Below are positions 5,641 through 11,226 of a stretch of DNA of 11,226 bases, piece by piece. The stretch comes from Spirochaetota bacterium. GTDB lineage: Bacteria > Spirochaetota > UBA4802 > UBA5550. Made by a program: the position numbers and the translations under genes. Under the pieces are notes generated by a model. It had not been told where the DNA came from. It searched no databases and worked only from the letters and a program-made list of their open reading frames with translations. The stretch is taken from NCBI GenBank assembly GCA_022704585.1, contig JAKJGD010000020.1, forward strand, positions 1 to 11,226, written 5' to 3'. How positions within the stretch are numbered: position 1 is the stretch's first letter; each line of letters opens with the position of its first letter.

Positions 5641-6690
5641 TTACTCGTCCGTCGTATCGTCTCTCGATTCGTACCACTTTAAAAGTAGGTAGTTGCCGAT
5701 CCCGATGACGGCCATCAGGACCATGAAGAGCGGGTAGGTATATTTCCAGTTGGAGGGTCCGGTCATCATGCTCCATTCGGACATGCCACCGATGCCCGCG
5801 AGCAGGGTCAGGGGCATGAAGATCGTGTTGATGATCGTGAGGCGCCGCACGAAGCGGCTGGTCCGGTTGGCCAGCATGGCCATGCGGTTGTTGGTCATGG
5901 ACAGGTATATTTCCATGAAGCTCGATATCATCTCCCGGAATATCTCGGCCTCCTCGAAAAATTTCGCCAGGTGGTCGTAGATGTCCCGGAAATCATAGAT
6001 CGACTGCTCGGTGATGAACGGCGAGTCCTTGCGGCAAATTTTCACCAGAATCTCACGCTCGTGCGTGATGCTCTTCCTGAGCTTCAGGAGGTTCCGGCGC
6101 AGGCCCATCAGGTCTTCCGGGCGAAATGTCCTGATATCATACAGGATGTTCTCCTCCATGATATCGAGCTCCTCGCGGATCGATTCCATGGTTTCGAATT
6201 TCTGGTCCACGATATGGTCCAGTATCACATGAAGGAGATGGTCGGGGCCCTTCATGACGTTTTCCCTGTCCAGGCCGGCTATCTGTTCAAGGCGGTCAAG
6301 GAAGCTGCCGTCCCCATGGAGGTTATGGCTCACCATGACCAGGAAATTTTTTCCCGTGAACAGGTCCACCTCGTCCACGAACAGCTCCCCCGCCTCGAAG
6401 TGGAACTTGTTGAACAGGACGAAGGAATTGGTGGGATAGTCCTCGATCTTGGGGATCTGTTCGTCATCCAGGCAATCCTCAATTGCAAGGGGATGCAGGC
6501 CCAGCGGCTCAATGAGGGGTGTTATATCCTCCCGGGCAGGGTCGATAAAATTGAGCCATATATAGCCGCCCCCCTTCATCGCTGCCATGGCAGCGCCCAG
6601 GTCCGGGAGCACGACCGGGTTGCCGTCCCTCGGAACATGAAAAAAACGCTGCACCGGAGTGTTGTTTCTCATCTGTCTTTCCCCGTTCAT
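5641..6690 (-). CDS. corA: CorA-family divalent cation transporter (GMS variant motif)
   Basis: This 349-residue protein belongs to the CorA / 2-TM-GxN metal transporter family, pentameric inner-membrane channels for Mg2+ (or Co2+, Ni2+, Zn2+). The large cytoplasmic domain (about 1-280) shows typical features: WLNFIDP near 45-51, HPLAIEDCLDDEQIPKIEDY at about 66-85, and long acidic helices with many Glu/Asp. Two membrane spans lie at about 284-303 (NTIFMPLTLLAGIGGM) and 318-338 (YPLFMVLMAVIGIGNYLLL), followed by the short basic/acidic tail. The usual Gly-Met-Asn selectivity motif after span 1 reads Gly302-Met303-Ser304 (GGMSEWSMM) here. Length is normal for the family. The start ATG has GGAG 5 nt upstream. 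It is the first gene of the leftward envelope cluster and diverges from the orphan gene at 6838. Transport of a divalent cation is likely; which one is unclear. Confidence 0.92.
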   Translation of the reverse strand: MNGERQMRNNTPVQRFFHVPRDGNPVVLPDLGAAMAAMKGGGYIWLNFIDPAREDITPLIEPLGLHPLAIEDCLDDEQIPKIEDYPTNSFVLFNKFHFEAGELFVDEVDLFTGKNFLVMVSHNLHGDGSFLDRLEQIAGLDRENVMKGPDHLLHVILDHIVDQKFETMESIREELDIMEENILYDIRTFRPEDLMGLRRNLLKLRKSITHEREILVKICRKDSPFITEQSIYDFRDIYDHLAKFFEEAEIFREMISSFMEIYLSMTNNRMAMLANRTSRFVRRLTIINTIFMPLTLLAGIGGMSEWSMMTGPSNWKYTYPLFMVLMAVIGIGNYLLLKWYESRDDTTDE

Positions 6691-6747
6691 TCAATCTCCG
6701 CGCCCGCGCTGCCGGCTCATACACCCATGAGAAAACCATACGGCATG

Positions 6748-6771
6748 CCTGAAATCAAGTGATTTTTCAGG
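6748..6771. repeat. Imperfect inverted repeat in the corA/orphan-gene divergent spacer
   Basis: CCTGAAATCA is followed by AG and then TGATTTTTCAGG, the reverse complement of the left arm except for two extra T residues. It sits in the 147-nt spacer between two divergent starts (57 nt from corA, 66 nt from the orphan gene), the right place for a shared operator. No regulator is encoded nearby, so its role is unproven. Confidence 0.35.
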
Positions 6772-6802
6772 GTAACGGCGCGGAGAGCCCCGAAAAAAAT
6801 TT

Positions 6803-6808
6803 TTGACA
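6803..6808 (+). promoter_or_regulatory. Possible -35 element for the orphan 122-aa gene
   Basis: A perfect TTGACA follows an A/T run (GAAAAAAATTT) 29 nt before the ATG at 6838. At the normal 17-nt spacing no -10-like hexamer is found (GCACTC). If this is the -35 box, transcription would start at or next to the ATG, giving a leaderless or nearly leaderless mRNA. Confidence 0.25.
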
Positions 6809-6837
6809 ACCGGACCCGCCTGTCGCACTCTCTGTCC

Positions 6838-7206
6838 ATGGCGTATCTGTTCGAACAGCTCGAGACTCACCGTACCATCACCTGCGAAGAAGACGAATGG
6901 CTCCTGTTTCTGGCCGCGGCGCGCAGCAACGGGTGGGACGAGGAAGGCACGCGGTATGATTTCCCCTACCAGGTCGAAGAGGAATTTGATTCCATGACCG
7001 ATTACCTGTACAACCTCTGGATGATCCTGCACCTGTCGAAGGAAATGTTCGCCTGGGACGGCAACTACACGGAAAAGAAAAACCAGATCGTGTCCGACAG
7101 CGACGCGTATTACCTGGCGCAGGCCCTGACCGGCGCCCGGCAGCTGAAGGACAGGGACCTCCTGGAGTTCATGGAGGCGGGGGCGTTCAGGATCTGTGCA
7201 ACCTGA
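6838..7206 (+). CDS. Acidic hypothetical protein, 122 aa
   Basis: I do not recognise this protein. It is acidic, rich in Glu, Asp, Trp, Tyr and Leu, and predicted mainly helical (for example the MTDYLYNLWMILHLSKEMF segment at about 53-71), with no signal peptide or membrane span. Cysteines are at 16 and 120. The codon pattern is strongly biased to G/C in third positions like its neighbours, which supports real coding, and no better gene lies on the opposite strand. The ATG at 6838 has no Shine-Dalgarno sequence (ACTCTCTGTCC precedes it) and no better in-frame start exists. It is monocistronic: divergent from corA and convergent with the phenylacetate-CoA ligase 29 nt away. A role cannot be inferred. 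Confidence 0.62.
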   Translation: MAYLFEQLETHRTITCEEDEWLLFLAAARSNGWDEEGTRYDFPYQVEEEFDSMTDYLYNLWMILHLSKEMFAWDGNYTEKKNQIVSDSDAYYLAQALTGARQLKDRDLLEFMEAGAFRICAT

Positions 7207-7227
7207 GCGGCCGCGCTCCGCATGCGG
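7205..7227. terminator. Possible bidirectional termination hairpins between convergent genes
   Basis: Two adjacent dyads lie between the convergent ends: GAGCG-GCCG-CGCTC (7205-7218) and the perfect palindrome CCGCATGCGG (7218-7227). Both would form short GC-rich stems. Neither strand has a following T run, so this is at best a weak or factor-assisted terminator. Confidence 0.25.
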
Positions 7228-7235
7228 ATACGGCG

Positions 7236-8537
7236 CTACCGGTTGTCAACAACCGTCTTCGTCCTGCCGCCGGCCGCGGCGGCAAGTGAATCCTGTTCCA
7301 CCAGGGTCACCGTGGTTTTCGCCCCCAGCTCGCGCTCTATGTTCCCGGCAATGCCGTTTTTCAGGGCGAGAACCTTTTTAATCTCGTCGTTGAACATGTT
7401 TTCCACAACCTCGATCCTCACCTCCATCATGTCCTCACCGGCGAGGTTATCTATCACGATCTGGAATCGCGGCTCCGCACCCCCCGTGGCCTTCTTTAAA
7501 ATATCGTTGATCTGGGCGGGAAACAGACTGACACCGTTCACAACGAACATGTCGTCCGTGCGCGCGGTTACGCGCTCCATGCGGAGCGTGGTACGGCCGC
7601 AGGGGCAGACTCCTTCCATTATAGAGGACACATCGCCGGTACGATAGCGTATCAGGGGGAACCCCTCCCTGGTTATGGTGGATATGACCAGCTCCCCCTT
7701 AGCCCCGGTCGGCAGCGGCTCACCGCTGGCCGGATCGACGATCTCGACGATATAATGGTCCTCGTTGATGTGAAGGCCGTTCTTTTCGCCGCACTCACCG
7801 GACACGCCCGGGCCCATCATCTCGTTGACGCCGTAGATGTTGTACGCGGAAAGGCGCAGGCTTTCCTCGATCCTGCTCCTGGTGGCGTCACCCCACGGCT
7901 CGGCGCCAAAGAGGCCCATTTTTATATTGAGCTCCTCGGGGTGGATGCCCATTTCCTTAAGGTTGCCGGCCACGCGGAGGGCATAACCCGGCGTCGACAG
8001 GAGTACCGTTGTCTTGTAGTCCTTCATCACGTGGATGTCCCGCTGCACGTCGCCCGACTGGGACGACGGGATTACCGATGCGCCCAGCTTTTCCGCCCCG
8101 TAGTGTAGGCCCAGGCCGCCGGTAAACATGTTGTAGTCAAACGCGATCTGCACGAAATCGTTCTCCGTCACGCCGGCCGCCGCCAGGACGCGTGCCACCT
8201 GCTCGGACCAGTTCAGTATGTCGTTACGGGTATAGCCGATCGCGATCGGCCTCCCGGTCCTGCCTGCCGTGGAATGAATGCGGACTATGTCGCGCAGCGG
8301 GACGGCGAACATGTTGTACGGGTAGCTCTTCCGAAGATCTTCCTTGGTGGTAAAGGGCAGCCGCCTGATGTCGGCTATGCTCCTTATTTTTTCGATATCG
8401 ATCCTGTTTTCATCAAACACATTTTTATAGAACGCGACATTGCGGTAGACGCGGTTCAGGGTGCTCTGCAATCGCTCAATCTGCAGCTGCATCAGGCCCT
8501 CGCGCGGCATGCTTTCGTACTTGCTGTTGTAAATCAT
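7236..8537 (-). CDS. paaK: Phenylacetate-CoA ligase family protein
   Basis: This 433-residue cytoplasmic adenylate-forming enzyme resembles phenylacetate-CoA ligase, which activates an aryl acid with ATP and then transfers it to coenzyme A. Domains in order are an N-terminal helical part (VYRNVAFYKNVFDE near 30-43), the ATP loop HSTAGRTGRP at 88-97 (usual form S-S/T-x-G-T-T-G-x-P), YGVNEMMGPG at 235-244 in the position of the YG-x-S/T-E motif, GELVIST at 281-287, IRYRTGD at 296-302 with the ribose-binding Asp302, CPCGRT at 311-316, and the hinge and C-terminal lid from about 327 (RTDDMFVVNG, GVSLFP). Length is typical (430-440 aa). It starts 9 nt after livF, and its AAGGGG ribosome binding site overlaps the livF stop, so it is the last gene of the transporter operon. 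The true acid may be phenylacetate, another aryl acid or a related carboxylate. Confidence 0.9.
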   Translation of the reverse strand: MIYNSKYESMPREGLMQLQIERLQSTLNRVYRNVAFYKNVFDENRIDIEKIRSIADIRRLPFTTKEDLRKSYPYNMFAVPLRDIVRIHSTAGRTGRPIAIGYTRNDILNWSEQVARVLAAAGVTENDFVQIAFDYNMFTGGLGLHYGAEKLGASVIPSSQSGDVQRDIHVMKDYKTTVLLSTPGYALRVAGNLKEMGIHPEELNIKMGLFGAEPWGDATRSRIEESLRLSAYNIYGVNEMMGPGVSGECGEKNGLHINEDHYIVEIVDPASGEPLPTGAKGELVISTITREGFPLIRYRTGDVSSIMEGVCPCGRTTLRMERVTARTDDMFVVNGVSLFPAQINDILKKATGGAEPRFQIVIDNLAGEDMMEVRIEVVENMFNDEIKKVLALKNGIAGNIERELGAKTTVTLVEQDSLAAAAGGRTKTVVDNR

Positions 8538-8546
8538 AGGCCCCCC

Positions 8547-9287
8547 TTAGCTCTGATCGCTGATACTCTTGTAATCCTTGCCCAGGTACGCCCGCTGAAC
8601 ATCGTTGTTGTTCAGCAGCTCTTCGGCCGTGCCTTCCAGCACGATCTGGCCCGTCTCGATAACATACCCCCGGTCCGCGATGCGGAGCGCCGCCCGGGCG
8701 TTCTGCTCAACCAGGAGGATTGTGTTGCCGGCCTCGCGGAGCTTCCGTATCTCCTCGAATATGCCTTTTACGATGATGGGCGCCAGTCCCATGGACGGCT
8801 CGTCAAGCATGATCAGCCGCGGCCGCGCCATCAGGGCCCGTCCGATTGCCAGCATCTGCTGCTCGCCCCCTGACAGGGTGCCCCCGAGCTGGGCTGCCCG
8901 CTCGCGGAGGCGCGGGAACATCACGTAGATCCCTTCCAGGTCTCCGGCAACCTCGCGCCTGCGTCCGCGCCGGAGCTGCGTGTACGCGCCCAGCATCAGG
9001 TTTTCGCGCACGGTCATGGTATCGAAAATCAACCGTCCCTCCGGGACCAGGGAACAGCCGGCCGCGACGATCGTTTCCGGCGAAGCGGCGCTGATCTCGC
9101 TTCCGTTGAAGACGATCTCCCCTTCGCGGGCGCGGACCAGGCCGGCCACGGAAGCGAGAAGCGTGCTCTTGCCCGAGCCGTTGCCGCCTATAATGGTCAC
9201 GATCTCGCCCGGGCTCACGTGCAGGGAAGCGCCCTTGAGGACCCGGAGGCTGCCGAACCCGGCGTTCAGGTTGCGTATCCTAAGCAT
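8547..9287 (-). CDS. livF: Branched-chain amino acid-type ABC transporter ATP-binding protein LivF
   Basis: This is one of the two nucleotide-binding subunits of a HAAT-family importer, 246 residues long as usual. Visible are Walker A GGNGSGKST at 34-42, the LivF-type Q-loop region VPEGRLIF at 81-88, signature LSGGEQQ at 138-144, Walker B LIMLDEP at 158-164, and VEQN at 193-196, where LivF proteins carry Gln instead of the usual switch His. The ATG at 9287 lies inside the end of livG (8-nt overlap), indicating translational coupling; GGGAGAGG lies just upstream as ribosome binding site. It pairs with LivG to energise LivH/LivM. Confidence 0.95.
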   Translation of the reverse strand: MLRIRNLNAGFGSLRVLKGASLHVSPGEIVTIIGGNGSGKSTLLASVAGLVRAREGEIVFNGSEISAASPETIVAAGCSLVPEGRLIFDTMTVRENLMLGAYTQLRRGRRREVAGDLEGIYVMFPRLRERAAQLGGTLSGGEQQMLAIGRALMARPRLIMLDEPSMGLAPIIVKGIFEEIRKLREAGNTILLVEQNARAALRIADRGYVIETGQIVLEGTAEELLNNNDVQRAYLGKDYKSISDQS

Positions 9288-10044
9288 CTTCCTCTCCCAG
9301 GTACACCCGTATCACCTCCGGGTTCCTCTGGATTTCAGAGGGGACGCCTTCGGCTATCTTCTTTCCGGAGGAGAGCACCGTGATTTCGTCGGATATGTTC
9401 ATGACGAGCGACATGTCATGCTCTATCACGAGGACCGTGACGCCCCGCTCGCGTATCGTCGTAATCATGTCGGATATATGCGCCGTCTCATATATGTTGA
9501 GCCCTGCAGCCGGCTCATCGAGAAGGAGGAGGACCGGCTCCGTCGCCAGGGCGCGTGCGAACTCCACGATCCGCTGCTTCCCGAATGGCAGGCTCGATGC
9601 CTCCTGTCCGGCAAGGTCGTCGATCCCCAGCAGCTTCAGGATGTCCATCGACTTCTCGCGTATCTCCCGCTCCTCGCGCCGCGCACCGGGCAGCCGCAGC
9701 ATGGCCTGCACGAACCCGGCGCGGGTTCGAATGTGCCGGCCGATCATGACGTTTTCCAGCACGCTCATGTGCGTGAAGAGCTTGATATTCTGGAACGTGC
9801 GCGAGATCCCCCGGCGCGCGATCCGGTAGGGAGGCCGCCCCTGTATGGGCGAGCCGTCGACGGCGACCTCTCCTGAATCCGGGGCGAGCGCGCCCGAAAT
9901 CAGGTTGAAGAGCGTGGTCTTCCCCGCTCCGTTGGGGCCGATGACCGCCTTGATCATGTTCCTCTCGACCGAGAAGGAGACATCGTCCACCGCGCGCAGG
10001 CCGCCGAACGAGCGGCTCAATCCCTGTATGGTAAGGAAGCTCAT
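9280..10044 (-). CDS. livG: Branched-chain amino acid-type ABC transporter ATP-binding protein LivG
   Basis: This is the second ATPase subunit of the HAAT importer, 254 residues as usual for LivG. Features are Walker A GPNGAGKTT at 36-44, the LivG hallmark SRTFQNIKLF at 81-90 with the Q-loop Gln85, signature LPFGKQR at 152-158 (a LivG-type variant of LSGGQ), Walker B VLLLLDEP at 171-178, the following AAGLN, and the switch His209 in VIEHD. Its start overlaps the livM stop by 4 nt (ATGA), and its end overlaps the livF start by 8 nt, so the ATPase pair is produced as one coupled unit. Confidence 0.95.
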   Translation of the reverse strand: MSFLTIQGLSRSFGGLRAVDDVSFSVERNMIKAVIGPNGAGKTTLFNLISGALAPDSGEVAVDGSPIQGRPPYRIARRGISRTFQNIKLFTHMSVLENVMIGRHIRTRAGFVQAMLRLPGARREEREIREKSMDILKLLGIDDLAGQEASSLPFGKQRIVEFARALATEPVLLLLDEPAAGLNIYETAHISDMITTIRERGVTVLVIEHDMSLVMNISDEITVLSSGKKIAEGVPSEIQRNPEVIRVYLGEEDA

Positions 10045-11129
10045 TCTTCGTTCTTTGCCCCGAACATGGATTTAATCCGCGCCGGCAGACCGGCAAGGCC
10101 GCGAAGCGACTCCATTCTCAGGAGGCCCTCCGGCGCGAACATCATGATGCCGATGAGGATGGAGCCGAAGACAAATTCGTCGTAGCTCCCGAAATATCCC
10201 CGCAGGGAAAGGTAATTGAGTACGACGCCCATGACAAGGGCGCCCCAGAGGTTTGCCATACCGCCGACGGCCACGATTGCGACGTAGCTCACCGATTTCA
10301 TTGTTTCCGCCTCCGACGGCCCGATGCCGCCGTTGAAATGCGTGAGAAACACGCCCGCCACGCAGGCGAATACCGCGCTCAGGACGAACACGAGGAGCTT
10401 GTAGCGCGCGATATCCACGCCCATTGCGTTGGCCGCCTCCTCGCTCCCGTGGATCGACCGGAGGGCGCGCCCCACGCGGGAATCAACCAGGTTTATCAAC
10501 AGTACAACGCCGGCCACAACCAGTACCGCGGCGATGTAAAAATTCTCGACCCGCCGCGCGGGATCGCCGCACACGGCCAGCCCGCCGGGTATCGGAAAGG
10601 GCGGCAGGTCGGATATCCCGTCCGCTTCGCCGAACAGGCTCGCGCCGAGAACGATCCGGTACACGATGATCCCGAAGCCCAGGGTCGCCATTGCGAGGTA
10701 ATGGCCTTTCAATTTCAGGATGGGTATGCCGATGAGAAAGGCGACAATGGCGGTTATCACGACCGCTGCAACGAGCGCGGCCCAGGGCGAGAGTACGAGC
10801 GTCTCTGCCCCGTACGCGTCCTTTGACACTGCTGCAAGCCCCGCGGCGGCAACCGCCTTCACCACCGGGTTACCCGCCGCCCCGGACAGGTCCAGGGTAG
10901 TCAGCACGGCCGAGGTGTAGCCGCCAATGGCAAAAAATGCTGCATGCCCCAGGGATATCTGCCCGGTGTAGCCCATGAGAACCGTGAGACCCAGTATCAC
11001 CAGTGAATAGTAGGCGGCCATGGTCAGCTGGGTAAGATAAAACTCCCGCCCGATGAGGGAACTCGCCACCTGGAACAGGACGATGCAGCCGACGAGCACC
11101 GCGACGGGTATGTATTTTTTTGCATTCAT
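10041..11129 (-). CDS. livM: Branched-chain amino acid-type ABC transporter permease LivM
   Basis: This is one of two integral membrane permeases of the HAAT importer, 362 residues with about eight to ten hydrophobic spans. Typical LivM sequence is present: YYSLVILGLTVLMGYTGQISLGHAAFFAIGGY at about 40-71, IPILKLKGHYLAMATLGFG near 135-153, RALRSIHGSEEAANAMGVD, the EAA-type coupling-loop region, and VAIVAVGGMANLWGALVMG before the C-terminal spans. An Ala-rich segment (about 83-105, NPVVKAVAAAGLAAVSKDAYGA) between early spans is longer than in many LivM proteins. The ATG at 11129 shares one base with the livH stop (TGATG), and the end overlaps livG by 4 nt. The gene is complete. Confidence 0.94.
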   Translation of the reverse strand: MNAKKYIPVAVLVGCIVLFQVASSLIGREFYLTQLTMAAYYSLVILGLTVLMGYTGQISLGHAAFFAIGGYTSAVLTTLDLSGAAGNPVVKAVAAAGLAAVSKDAYGAETLVLSPWAALVAAVVITAIVAFLIGIPILKLKGHYLAMATLGFGIIVYRIVLGASLFGEADGISDLPPFPIPGGLAVCGDPARRVENFYIAAVLVVAGVVLLINLVDSRVGRALRSIHGSEEAANAMGVDIARYKLLVFVLSAVFACVAGVFLTHFNGGIGPSEAETMKSVSYVAIVAVGGMANLWGALVMGVVLNYLSLRGYFGSYDEFVFGSILIGIMMFAPEGLLRMESLRGLAGLPARIKSMFGAKNEE

Positions 11130-11226
11130 CAGAATTCCTTCAAACCGGCGGCTTCCTTTTTTCCAAAGAGGCCGCTCGGCCGTACGAACAGGATGAGGAG
11201 TAGCACGGCAATGGCGATGGCGTCCT
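11129..11226 (-). CDS. livH: Branched-chain amino acid-type ABC transporter permease LivH (C-terminal fragment)
   Basis: Only the last 31 codons and the stop lie in the window. They encode a hydrophobic helix (AIAIAVLLLILFVRPSGLFG) followed by a short basic/acidic tail ending in LKEF. The LxxRPxGLFG ending is typical of LivH/LivM permeases, and the position immediately upstream of livM, with the stop TGA sharing one base with the livM ATG, identifies it as livH. The rest of the gene, and probably the substrate-binding protein, lie beyond the right edge. Confidence 0.85.
   Translation of the reverse strand, partial: DAIAIAVLLLILFVRPSGLFGKKEAAGLKEF

Noticed and set aside
5510..5776. N-terminal extension of the lipid kinase frame into corA
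   Set aside because: The frame is open, but the added residues are not kinase-like, would overlap corA by 136 nt, and would translate through the candidate promoter and palindrome. The family-typical start is MNKVGVIINP.

Overview
This GC-rich window holds eleven complete or partial protein genes in four transcriptional blocks; no rRNA, tRNA, CRISPR array or insertion sequence is visible. The best taxonomic marker is a P83/100-family protein (1244-2884), a family known mainly from spirochaetes (the Borrelia P83/100 antigen). Together with outer-membrane/lipoprotein-type envelope genes, this suggests a high-GC, diderm member of the Spirochaetota, probably environmental and not a host-associated Borrelia or Treponema. 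The complete phenylacetate-CoA-ligase/Liv transporter operon at the right end is more typical of metabolically versatile anaerobes, such as deltaproteobacterial lineages, so the assignment is an inference.

Region 1 (1-1022, minus strand) has a small C_GCAxxG_C_C cysteine-motif protein followed 3 nt later by the start of a glycerophosphodiester phosphodiesterase that runs off the left edge. Region 2 (1023-2884) is a 221-nt divergent spacer with a good sigma70-like promoter (TTGACA, 16 nt, TAGAAT) reading right into the P83/100 gene. This gene encodes an exported protein with a conserved N-terminal domain, a roughly 155-residue Glu/Lys-rich coiled coil and a C-terminal beta-rich domain.

Region 3 (2904-6690, minus strand) reads CorA-type divalent-cation transporter, diacylglycerol-kinase-like lipid kinase, small lipoprotein, then an OmpA-domain protein that converges on the P83/100 gene. 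These genes share a cell-envelope theme (ion transport, lipid phosphorylation, lipoprotein, peptidoglycan anchoring). The 131-nt gap between corA and the kinase carries its own candidate promoter and a perfect 22-bp palindrome, so they may not form one simple operon. Divergent from corA is an orphan acidic 122-aa protein (6838-7206) without a recognisable Shine-Dalgarno sequence.

Region 4 (7236-11226, minus strand) is a tightly packed operon: livH (3' end only), livM, livG, livF and a phenylacetate-CoA ligase. Neighbouring genes overlap by 1, 4 and 8 nt, then livF and the ligase are 9 nt apart. The obvious reading is uptake of a branched-chain or aromatic carboxylate by a HAAT-type ABC transporter, with CoA activation by the ligase. 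The substrate-binding protein would lie beyond the right edge.

I found no clear new defence or mobile system. The most interesting items are the P83/100 gene in this context, the CorA with a GMS in place of the GMN motif, the OmpA protein's unassigned N-terminal domain, the orphan 122-aa gene and the palindrome upstream of the lipid kinase.
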